Below, one piece after another: positions 1 through 6,196 of a stretch of DNA of 36,001 bases. Both the position numbers and the translations under genes were made by a program. The notes under the pieces are model-generated. The model was not told the origin of the DNA, did no database searches, and saw only the letters and a program-made list of their open reading frames with translations. This stretch comes from Bacteroidia bacterium. Its GTDB lineage: Bacteria > Bacteroidota > Bacteroidia > Bacteroidales > Dysgonomonadaceae. Each line of letters starts with the position of its first letter. Position 1 is the stretch's first letter. The stretch spans positions 1 to 36,001 of the forward strand of contig JAUNUM010000022.1 in NCBI GenBank assembly GCA_030538215.1. The letters run 5' to 3'.

Positions 1-494
1 ATCATTTTCATAAAAAGGGAGCCCTGGCCGCTCCCCGAAGAGACGATAACGTAAATCCGCAAAAGAAATCGGATGCTTCGCAGTTTTATATCGTGCACGG
101 GAAAGTTTATACGCAAGGTCGGTTAGATTCCATGGAAATGGCGGTGAACGTGCCAATCAAAAACAAAATCATTCGTGAACATTATTTGCCGCACAAAGAC
201 GATTTGGCAAAACTGAAAGTTACCGATGCCAGCGCATTTAACGCTATGCTGGATTCGGTTCTTCACGTAGTGGATTCGCTGTATGAAGCTGCTCCCGGCA
301 AGTTTTTCCTTCCTGTGGAACTCAAAGAAGCTTATTCCACCATCGGCGGAGCATGCCATTTAGACGGTGAATACACCGTTTTTGGTGAAGTTACGGAAGG
401 ATTGGATGTGATTGATAAAATTGCTGCTTTACCTGTAGATGGTAACAGCCGCCCGAAAAGTGATGCGAAGATTTTGAGAATTTATGTGGAGTAG
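1..494 (+). CDS. Peptidyl-prolyl cis-trans isomerase, cyclophilin type (3' part only)
   Basis: The gene enters from the left edge and is open from base 3. The fragment (about 163 codons) starts HFHKKGALAA and carries the cyclophilin core signature SQFYIVHGK. The C-terminal core (GGACHLDGEYTVFGEVTEG, then DVIDKIAALP) follows. Between these two blocks lies a charged insert of roughly 75 residues, as in several Bacteroidota cyclophilins. The family catalyses prolyl isomerisation during protein folding. The N-terminus, and therefore any signal peptide, lies outside the window, so cytoplasmic or periplasmic location cannot be decided. An internal GTG at 93 is not a believable start because the fold continues upstream. 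It ends convergently with tyrA, with a repeat element between. Confidence 0.85.
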   Translation, partial: HFHKKGALAAPRRDDNVNPQKKSDASQFYIVHGKVYTQGRLDSMEMAVNVPIKNKIIREHYLPHKDDLAKLKVTDASAFNAMLDSVLHVVDSLYEAAPGKFFLPVELKEAYSTIGGACHLDGEYTVFGEVTEGLDVIDKIAALPVDGNSRPKSDAKILRIYVE

Positions 495-504
495 AAATAG
501 GGAC

Positions 505-794
505 GGAGCTGTCTCAAAAGTAAAAAGTAATAGGGTCGCACTTTCGAATTGAAACTCTTTGTCCGCCAGCTGGCGGACTAAATATGAATAACCCCGTACG
601 AAGTGTGAGGAACGGTAACTCTCCTCACGCCTAGTCCCGAAGTGGGCTAAACTTCAACCCCTTCAGGTTGGTTTGGGGTGTTGCTCACTACCGTGCGTTT
701 CACACACGGTTATTCACATTAAGCTCTTTCAGCTTTTAGATAATGACAAGTTTCTAAATTATACGGAATTTTGTTTTACCTTTGAGACAGCCTC
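505..794. mobile_element. MITE-like element with terminal inverted repeats and many hairpins
   Basis: Bases 505-525 and the reverse complement of 774-794 match at 18 of 21 positions, with shared core GCTGTCTCAAA. They bound about 290 bp between two convergent genes. Inside are a perfect 18-bp palindrome (561-578, core GCCAGCTGGC), a stem with arms at 605-611 and 622-628, a small stem around 632-649, and an ACCGTG/CACGGT hairpin near 690-712. No transposase-length gene is present. Similar TIRs occur on insertion sequences, so a non-autonomous derivative is likely. The inner hairpins on the minus strand also resemble pieces of a group II intron. No target-site duplication was clear. Confidence 0.5.
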
Positions 795-803
795 TTCACC
801 CAA

Positions 804-1577
804 TCACTCGATATTCTTCCTTACCTCAGTTAAAAACCCTTTCATCCCCTCGCTGTCTTTCTCTTCGATAATAGCCAGCAATTCTTTCAACTTTTCCCTG
901 ATTTTCACCAACTGTCCGGGAGTATATGGGTTAAACAGAATCTCCGTCAGGAGAAAATCATCTTCCGAAAGCAAGCCCTGTGCGATGTTCATGTGTTTTT
1001 TGAAGGTGGTTCCCGGCGCGTCCTGGTGCTTCATTACCGAAGCAAAAACGAGTGTGGATGCAAACGGAATGGAGAGCGAGTAGGCGATGGTTTCGTCGTG
1101 TTCGCGGAAAGAATATTCAAAAACATTGAGTTTAAGCCGGTGATACAAATCCCGGAAAAACACCTTCCCTAAATGCGACGATTCCGATATGATAATGGCG
1201 CTCTGCGAACTTAAATCGCTAAGGCTGGCAAAGGTGGGTCCGAACATCGGGTGGGTGGAAACGAACGGACGGGTGCGCTCCCGATAATACTCTTCCAATC
1301 CGGTTTTTACCGATGCAATATCGCTCAAAATACACGTTGGCGGTAAATAAGGCAGCACGTTGTTAAATGCTTCGATGGTGTATTTTAGCGTAGCAGCGTT
1401 GATAACCAGTTCGGGGGCAAACTCCTGAACTTCTTCCGGATTCGTCATCCGAAGCGTGTTGTAAATAAACCGCAATTTTTTCGGGTCGGTATCCAATACC
1501 GCTATTTCGTGATCGAAACTGAGCACATCGGCAAAAAACGATCCCATTTTGCCGGCTCCAAGGATTAGTATTTTCAT
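804..1577 (-). CDS. tyrA: Prephenate dehydrogenase
   Basis: The 257-residue product begins MKILILGAGKMG, a Rossmann dinucleotide-binding loop at residues 7-12. SDIASVK and FVSTHPMFGP follow, as expected in the TyrA family, which oxidatively decarboxylates prephenate to 4-hydroxyphenylpyruvate for tyrosine synthesis. The start at 1577 is preferred. An in-frame ATG at 1643 would add 22 residues with no family counterpart, and that extension is translated from a dispersed inverted repeat. The gene is third in the aromatic operon, 76 bp after the DAHP synthase gene. The hairpin-rich element at 505-794 follows its stop codon. Confidence 0.88.
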   Translation of the reverse strand: MKILILGAGKMGSFFADVLSFDHEIAVLDTDPKKLRFIYNTLRMTNPEEVQEFAPELVINAATLKYTIEAFNNVLPYLPPTCILSDIASVKTGLEEYYRERTRPFVSTHPMFGPTFASLSDLSSQSAIIISESSHLGKVFFRDLYHRLKLNVFEYSFREHDETIAYSLSIPFASTLVFASVMKHQDAPGTTFKKHMNIAQGLLSEDDFLLTEILFNPYTPGQLVKIREKLKELLAIIEEKDSEGMKGFLTEVRKNIE

Positions 1578-1585
1578 TTTCAGTT

Positions 1586-1657
1586 GTAGAGACACATTTA
1601 ATGTATCTTTTTTTAATTCAGTTGTTTTGTACCTGAGACGCAAGCATGTGTCTCTAC
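1586..1657. repeat. GTAGAGAC-family inverted repeat between aroF and tyrA
   Basis: GTAGAGACACAT at 1586-1597 is the exact reverse complement of 1646-1657. The right arm contains the TAG stop codon of the upstream DAHP synthase gene. Related copies occur near 12617-12640 and 21483-21506. Confidence 0.65.
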
Positions 1658-2724
1658 TTTTTTGCTTTTTCCATTATCTCAAACTGCTGACGCACCGATT
1701 CGGTATGAATAGCTTCAAGCACTTTCAGCACAAATTCGCTCGACATTTCCATCTTTCCAGCCTGATCTGCACGGTCTTTACGAATATGATCGTAACGTCC
1801 GGTTTGGAGTATGGACATATCGTGTTCCAACTTGTAAAGCCCGATTTCGCGCGATACACGCATTCGTTTCGATAACAGCTGCAGGATTTCATTGTCCAAC
1901 TCATCTATTTGCACACGCAAGCCAGATAAGTCCTCTGTAGATTGCACCTTGTCCCGGATAACTAATTCGTGAAGAATTTCGTCTAACATGTCGGGAGAAA
2001 TTTGCTGTGCGCTGTCGCTCCAGGCGTCATAGGGGTTTCTGTGCGATTCAATGATCAATCCGTAGTAATTCAGATCCATAGCTTGCTGAGAAATTGTTTT
2101 AATCATCGAACGTTTTCCCCCGATATGACTCGGATCGCAAAGAATGGGAAGATTGGGATAACGGCGTTTCAATTCAATGGGGATGTGCCATTGCGGAATA
2201 TTTCGGTAAACGGTTTTATCGTTCGTGCTGAATCCACGGTGAATAACCCCTATTTTACGGATTCCGGCATTGTACAAACGCTCAATGGCGCCAATCCACA
2301 ATTCCAGATCAGGATTTACCGGATTTTTTATCAAAATGGGGATATCAACGCCTTTCAATGTATTGGCAATCTCCTGAACAGCAAACGGATTCGCCGTGGT
2401 ACGAGCACCAATCCACAACATATCCATGTTGTATTTCAACGATTCGTACACGTGCTTTTCTGTTGCCACTTCGGTAGCCACATACATACCCGTTTCTTTT
2501 CTAACTTGTTGAAGCCACTTTAGCGCGGGCGTGCCGATTCCTTCAAATCCGCCGGGTTTGGTACGCGGTTTCCACACTCCAGCTCTGAATATTTTCACTC
2601 CTTTTTCGACCAGTTTTTGGGCGGTTTCCATTACCTGTTCTTCAGTTTCTGCACTGCAAGGACCAGAAATTACAATCGGACGCTTGTCATCGACTCCGGG
2701 TAATAAAATTGATTCAAATTCCAT
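1654..2724 (-). CDS. aroF: Bifunctional DAHP synthase / chorismate mutase
   Basis: This 356-residue protein has two domains. Residues about 12-255 are a class I DAHP synthase of the KDO8P-synthase-like type (GPCSAE at 21-26, RAGVWKPRTKP at 48-57, later CDPSHIGGKR), which condenses phosphoenolpyruvate and erythrose 4-phosphate. Residues about 266-350 are an AroQ all-helical chorismate mutase (RVQIDELDNEILQLLSKRM), which makes prephenate. Fusing the first shikimate step to the mutase commonly allows prephenate or chorismate feedback in this family; that regulation is not visible here. It is the middle gene of the operon, between an aminotransferase and TyrA, which uses its prephenate product. 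Confidence 0.93.
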   Translation of the reverse strand: MEFESILLPGVDDKRPIVISGPCSAETEEQVMETAQKLVEKGVKIFRAGVWKPRTKPGGFEGIGTPALKWLQQVRKETGMYVATEVATEKHVYESLKYNMDMLWIGARTTANPFAVQEIANTLKGVDIPILIKNPVNPDLELWIGAIERLYNAGIRKIGVIHRGFSTNDKTVYRNIPQWHIPIELKRRYPNLPILCDPSHIGGKRSMIKTISQQAMDLNYYGLIIESHRNPYDAWSDSAQQISPDMLDEILHELVIRDKVQSTEDLSGLRVQIDELDNEILQLLSKRMRVSREIGLYKLEHDMSILQTGRYDHIRKDRADQAGKMEMSSEFVLKVLEAIHTESVRQQFEIMEKAKK

Positions 2725-2802
2725 ATTTTGTTAATTGATAATTGACAATGAAAAATTAGCTTCTGTTCTAATTTCTAACTTCTTTTCTTCCGTCTTCGGA
2801 CT

Positions 2803-3975
2803 TCAGACTTCTGTCTTCTTAATTCTTTCGTATGCTTCCTGCATTTTCTCCACGACTGAGCCTAACGAAATTCTGACATATCCTTCGCCGTTGCTTCCGA
2901 AAATTACGCCGGGAGTGATGAAAACACAGGCGTTGTAAAGAATATCGTCGATAAAATCTTTGCTGGATGATACCGATTCCGGCAGTTTTCCCCAAACAAA
3001 GAGTCCAACCTGAGTTTTATCGTATTTGCAATTTAGCAAATCCATTATTTTTTCAGCCCAAACACGGCGTTCGGCATAAATGCGGTTCATCTCGTCGTGC
3101 CACTCTTGCGTATTCTGCAAAGCAGCAATAGTTGCCAGTTGCATGGGTTTGAACTGTCCGCTATCGATATTGCTTTTCGCCTTCAATACCCATTTCACGA
3201 ACTGTGAGTTAGACGCCAGCATTCCCATACGCCAACCCGACATGTTGTGCGATTTGCTCAACGAGTTGAGTTCGATACAAATATCTTTTGCCCCATCCAC
3301 CGATAAAATACTCATCGGATTATCGTTCAGGATAAAACTATACGGATTATCGTGGCAAATGATGATATTATGTTTTTTGCCGAAGGCAACTATTTTTTCG
3401 AATAATTCTGACGATGCGTTAGTTCCGGTGGGCATATTGGGATAGTTTACCCACATAAGTTTCACGCGAGATATGTCTTGTTTTTCCAATGCATCGAAAT
3501 CGGGCAGCCAGCCGTTGCTTTCTAATAAATCGTATTGGATAACGTTGGCACGAAGCAGTTCCGAAACCGATTTATACGTCGGATATCCCGGGTTGGGCAC
3601 CAATACCGAATCTCCAAAATTGAGAAAAGTCATCGAAATATGTAAAATTCCTTCTTTTGAACCGATAAGCGGAAGTACTTCGTCTGACATTAAGTTCACG
3701 TTATAAAACTTTTTGTACCAATCGGCGTACGCTTTTCTCAATTCCAGAATTCCGGAATAAGGCTGATAAGCATGAATATCGGGACGATGAGCTGTTTCGC
3801 ACAGCGTATCGATAGTTTCCGGCGATGGCATTTTATCGGGTGCGCCCACTCCCAGGCTGATCACATTTTTGCCTTCGGCATTCATGCGCGCCACCTCAGC
3901 CAATTTTACTGAAAAGTAGTATTCCGAAATGCTTTTGATATGCTCGGCAGGCTGTATTTGTTCTGTTTTATTCAT
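2803..3975 (-). CDS. Class I/II PLP-dependent aminotransferase of the aromatic operon
   Basis: This 390-residue fold-type I aminotransferase has the PLP-binding lysine at K241 in NSLSKSHNMSGWRMG. N180 (NYPNMPTG), D209 and Y212 (CHDNPYS) and the C-terminal arginine in YVRISLG complete the cofactor and substrate-carboxylate set. It sits with DAHP synthase/chorismate mutase and prephenate dehydrogenase, so a role in the final transamination to tyrosine and/or phenylalanine is likely. Sequence alone does not exclude aspartate or another substrate. It is the first structural gene of the operon. Its roughly 250-nt leader carries a Tyr/Phe-rich peptide and a terminator. In related genomes a prephenate dehydratase gene often precedes it; none is here. 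Confidence 0.85.
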   Translation of the reverse strand: MNKTEQIQPAEHIKSISEYYFSVKLAEVARMNAEGKNVISLGVGAPDKMPSPETIDTLCETAHRPDIHAYQPYSGILELRKAYADWYKKFYNVNLMSDEVLPLIGSKEGILHISMTFLNFGDSVLVPNPGYPTYKSVSELLRANVIQYDLLESNGWLPDFDALEKQDISRVKLMWVNYPNMPTGTNASSELFEKIVAFGKKHNIIICHDNPYSFILNDNPMSILSVDGAKDICIELNSLSKSHNMSGWRMGMLASNSQFVKWVLKAKSNIDSGQFKPMQLATIAALQNTQEWHDEMNRIYAERRVWAEKIMDLLNCKYDKTQVGLFVWGKLPESVSSSKDFIDDILYNACVFITPGVIFGSNGEGYVRISLGSVVEKMQEAYERIKKTEV

Positions 3976-4065
3976 GATTTCCCGTTGCTTGCAATTTGTT
4001 TATGCTCTACGCATTCACCCAGCACCTTCAGTTGTCCAACCATTTGTTTGCTTGTGTTTATTAAA

Positions 4066-4149
4066 TAAAAAAATCCCATCGTATTATCGACAGGATTTTT
4101 TATTCAAAAATTTATTTTTATTTCTTCATTTTGCACATAAAATCCTGTT
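4066..4149 (-). promoter_or_regulatory. Transcription attenuator of the aromatic amino acid operon
   Basis: Just after the leader-peptide stop, the transcript contains ACAGGAUUUU (4148-4139). This is perfectly complementary over 10 nt to AAAAUCCUGU (4099-4090), giving an antiterminator. The second strand is also the 5' arm of a terminator: AAAAAAUCC (4101-4093) pairs with GGAUUUUUU (4076-4068), extended by UGUCG/CGAUG around a short loop and followed by U-rich sequence. The two structures cannot coexist. A ribosome held at the Tyr/Phe codons leaves the first strand free and permits readthrough. One reaching the stop codon at 4150 would cover that strand and allow termination. The structures are seen in sequence; the mechanism is inferred. 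Confidence 0.8.
4068..4101 (-). terminator. Intrinsic terminator within the attenuator
   Basis: A stem of nine perfect pairs (AAAAAAUCC with GGAUUUUUU) is extended by five more pairs, two of them G-U, around a six-base loop. It lies about 93 bases before the aminotransferase start codon and is oriented to stop transcription of the operon. Confidence 0.75.
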
Positions 4150-4206
4150 CTACCTACCAAGGTAAAAATAAAAATAGAAAGGATATGTAACATTGTGCTG
4201 TTTCAT
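4150..4206 (-). CDS. Tyr/Phe-rich leader peptide (18 residues)
   Basis: The short frame runs from ATG at 4206 to TAG at 4150 and reads MKQHNVTYPFYFYFYLGR. Seven of the eight residues 8-15 are Tyr (8, 11, 13, 15) or Phe (10, 12, 14), broken only by Pro9. A run of this kind is very unlikely by chance directly before an operon for aromatic amino acids. The ATG is preceded by an A-rich stretch, typical of initiation in Bacteroidota, and lies about 22 bases after the predicted transcription start. It is analogous to the pheL and trpL peptides of enterobacteria. It most likely acts by ribosome position and not as a stable product. Confidence 0.82.
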   Translation of the reverse strand: MKQHNVTYPFYFYFYLGR

Positions 4207-4234
4207 TTTATTCGTTTTTTACGAATTTAAGTGG

Positions 4235-4269
4235 CAAATTTACAACAAAATTTAAATAATACAACAAAA
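4235..4269 (-). promoter_or_regulatory. Promoter of the aromatic operon
   Basis: On the minus strand a -33 element TTTTGTTG (4269-4262) is followed by a 19-bp spacer and the -7 box TAAATTTG (4242-4235), matching the Bacteroidota primary sigma consensus. Transcription should start near 4228. Confidence 0.7.
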
Positions 4270-4329
4270 AGTGGAAATATTTTACTCACTTCCCTGTAAA
4301 AGAGATTTTATTATTCCTATTCTACTGAA

Positions 4330-4362
4330 TTGGCTTATATTTCATTTATTTGTGTATATTTG
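4330..4362 (+). promoter_or_regulatory. Promoter of the POT transporter gene
   Basis: TTGG at 4330-4333 is followed about 21 bp later by TATATTTG at 4355-4362, matching TTG-N19-21-TAnnTTTG. It lies about 38 bp before the ATG and is divergent from the aromatic operon promoter. Confidence 0.6.
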
Positions 4363-4399
4363 CAGATTAAATTTTCTAACCATCTAAAAATTTCAACTT

Positions 4400-5923
4400 A
4401 TGTTCAAAAATCATCCTAAGGGTTTAATACCTGCTGCACTAGCCAATATGGGAGAACGCTTCGGTTTCTACATCATGATGGCCATTCTACTATTATTTCT
4501 TAATAATAAATTCGGTTTTACTGGTGGATCAACTGGCGCCATTATTTATTCGGTTTTCTATGCCTTAATCTATATATTAGCATTGGTAGGAGGACTTATT
4601 GCCGATAAAACTAAGAAATATAAGACAACAATTCTTGTTGGACTTTTACTAATGACTGTGGGATATCTAATAATTGCTATTCCTACAAAGACTCCAGTTG
4701 AAAATATGCCTCTTATTTTAGGTTTTACATGCCTTGGTTTATTTGCAATTGCATTTGGAAATGGATTATTCAAAGGTAACCTCCAAGCTGTAGTAGGTCA
4801 ACTATACGATAATCCTAAATATTCTCATAAACGAGAAACTGGCTTTCAAATTTTCTACATGTTTATAAATATTGGTGCAATGTTTGCTCCCCTTATGGCT
4901 GTGGGATTACGCAACTGGTGGGTTAGGAGTCAAGGGTTTGAGTTTAACGCTGACCTGCCTAAACTATGTAATCAATATATTGATGGAACAATAACAGCTG
5001 ATGCCCAAACCAGACTTTCGGAATTGGCTGCTCAAGTTGGAGGAAACGCAGACAATTTACAAGAATTTGTAAATAGTTACTTAAATATTTTTATAGAAGG
5101 ATATCATTACTCATTTGGTATTGCAATATTTGCTATGCTCATCTCGTTAGCAATATTTGTTACTAATAAAAAGCAGCTACCCGATCCTTCTCTTAAAACA
5201 GCAACAAAAGAAGACAGCCACATCGTTGAAATGGATGCAAAAGAAGTTAAACAACGTCTTTATGCTTTATTTGCTGTATTTGGAGTTGTTATATTCTTTT
5301 GGTTCTCATTTCATCAAAATGGGCAAACCTTAACTTTATTTGCTGATGACTATACCCGCATGATTAATATCGACTTAGGCTTTACCACACTCCAAGGAGC
5401 CGAAGTTTTTCAAGCATTCAATCCAATATTTGTAGTTTTTCTAACACCAATTATCATCGGACTTTTTGGCTGGCTTAAAGCAAAAGGATTAGAGATTTCA
5501 ACACCAAAGAAGATAGCTATTGGTATGGGAATTGCAGCATTAGCATTTACTGTTATGATATTAGGATCTCTTGAACTTCCTTCTGCCTCAGAAAGAGTAG
5601 CAATCGGTGGACTTTCAGATTCGGCAAGAGTAACACCTTGGCTACTGATCGGCACCTATTTTATTTTAACAATCGCAGAGTTATTTATTTCTCCATTGGG
5701 AATTGCTTTTGTTTCAAAAGTTGCACCACCTAAATATCAAGGGATTATGCAAGGAGGCTGGTTAAGCGCTACAGCGCTAGGTAATCAGTTATTATTTGTC
5801 GGAGTTATATTTTATAATAGCATTCCTTTATGGGCTACTTGGCTTATTTTTGTAGCTGCCTGCCTCATCTCCATGTTCACTATGCTCTTTATGCTGAAAT
5901 GGCTGGAAAGAGTGGCGAAGTAA
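4400..5923 (+). CDS. POT/PTR-family di/tripeptide transporter
   Basis: This 507-residue polytopic membrane protein belongs to the proton-dependent oligopeptide transporter family of the major facilitator superfamily. The N-terminal part shows MGERFGFYIMMAILLLF, the counterpart of the ExxERFxYY motif of helix 1. The conserved helix-5 region appears as FYMFINIGAMFAPLM. A long extramembrane segment (about residues 175-230) and roughly 12-14 hydrophobic helices fit the family. The first Glu of ExxER is Asn16 here, with Glu19 and Arg20 kept, which could change proton coupling. It is expected to import small peptides. It appears monocistronic, with its own promoter upstream and a strong terminator at 5968-5998. 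Confidence 0.88.
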   Translation: MFKNHPKGLIPAALANMGERFGFYIMMAILLLFLNNKFGFTGGSTGAIIYSVFYALIYILALVGGLIADKTKKYKTTILVGLLLMTVGYLIIAIPTKTPVENMPLILGFTCLGLFAIAFGNGLFKGNLQAVVGQLYDNPKYSHKRETGFQIFYMFINIGAMFAPLMAVGLRNWWVRSQGFEFNADLPKLCNQYIDGTITADAQTRLSELAAQVGGNADNLQEFVNSYLNIFIEGYHYSFGIAIFAMLISLAIFVTNKKQLPDPSLKTATKEDSHIVEMDAKEVKQRLYALFAVFGVVIFFWFSFHQNGQTLTLFADDYTRMINIDLGFTTLQGAEVFQAFNPIFVVFLTPIIIGLFGWLKAKGLEISTPKKIAIGMGIAALAFTVMILGSLELPSASERVAIGGLSDSARVTPWLLIGTYFILTIAELFISPLGIAFVSKVAPPKYQGIMQGGWLSATALGNQLLFVGVIFYNSIPLWATWLIFVAACLISMFTMLFMLKWLERVAK

Positions 5924-5930
5924 CACATAA

Positions 5931-5960
5931 CCTTTGTCAAAGTTTGAAGCTTTGACAAAG
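5931..5960. repeat. CTTTGTCAAAG palindromic repeat, copy 1
   Basis: CTTTGTCAAAG and CTTTGACAAAG form inverted arms around a short loop directly after the transporter gene. Related copies lie at 21210-21253 and 35929-35961. Confidence 0.7.
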
Positions 5961-5967
5961 TTGATAG

Positions 5968-5998
5968 AAAAAACCGGTGAGAATCTCATCGGTTTTTT
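5968..5998 (+). terminator. Intrinsic terminator after the POT gene
   Basis: AAAAAACCGGTGAG and CTCATCGGTTTTTT form a 14-bp stem with one G-T pair and a three-base loop, ending in a T run. It can also work on the minus strand. Confidence 0.8.
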
Positions 5999-6196
5999 GC
6001 TTTTAAATCTATCTGGGTGTAGATGTACTATTTCCTCTATCAATAGAAAAATCTGTTGATAACTTCTATCAATTTACCTGAAAATCTTCTTCGAATTTCG
6101 CTATATTTGTCCAAACTTTTTAGAAAACGATTTCTAAATCCATTCAACTCACCGGCCAACAGCTAAAAGCCAGTAGCCAAAAGCCAATTTCATTAC

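Noticed and set aside
531-545. GTGCGACCC on the minus strand, the kind of sequence that begins group II introns
   Set aside because: The reading direction would take the intron out of the element instead of into the hairpin-rich part, and no reverse transcriptase follows.
1578-1643. N-terminal extension of TyrA
   Set aside because: Translated from the GTAGAGAC inverted repeat and absent from the family; the start at 1577 gives the canonical Rossmann beginning.
2726-2760. AATTGATAATTGACAATG-like sequence between the aminotransferase and DAHP synthase genes
   Set aside because: A common low-complexity spacer motif in Bacteroidota; too short and imperfect to call a repeat from one copy.
6158-6187. 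Degenerate tandem AGCYAAAAGCC units before dnaE
   Set aside because: About three imperfect units only; may be spacer-type sequence, with no function to propose.
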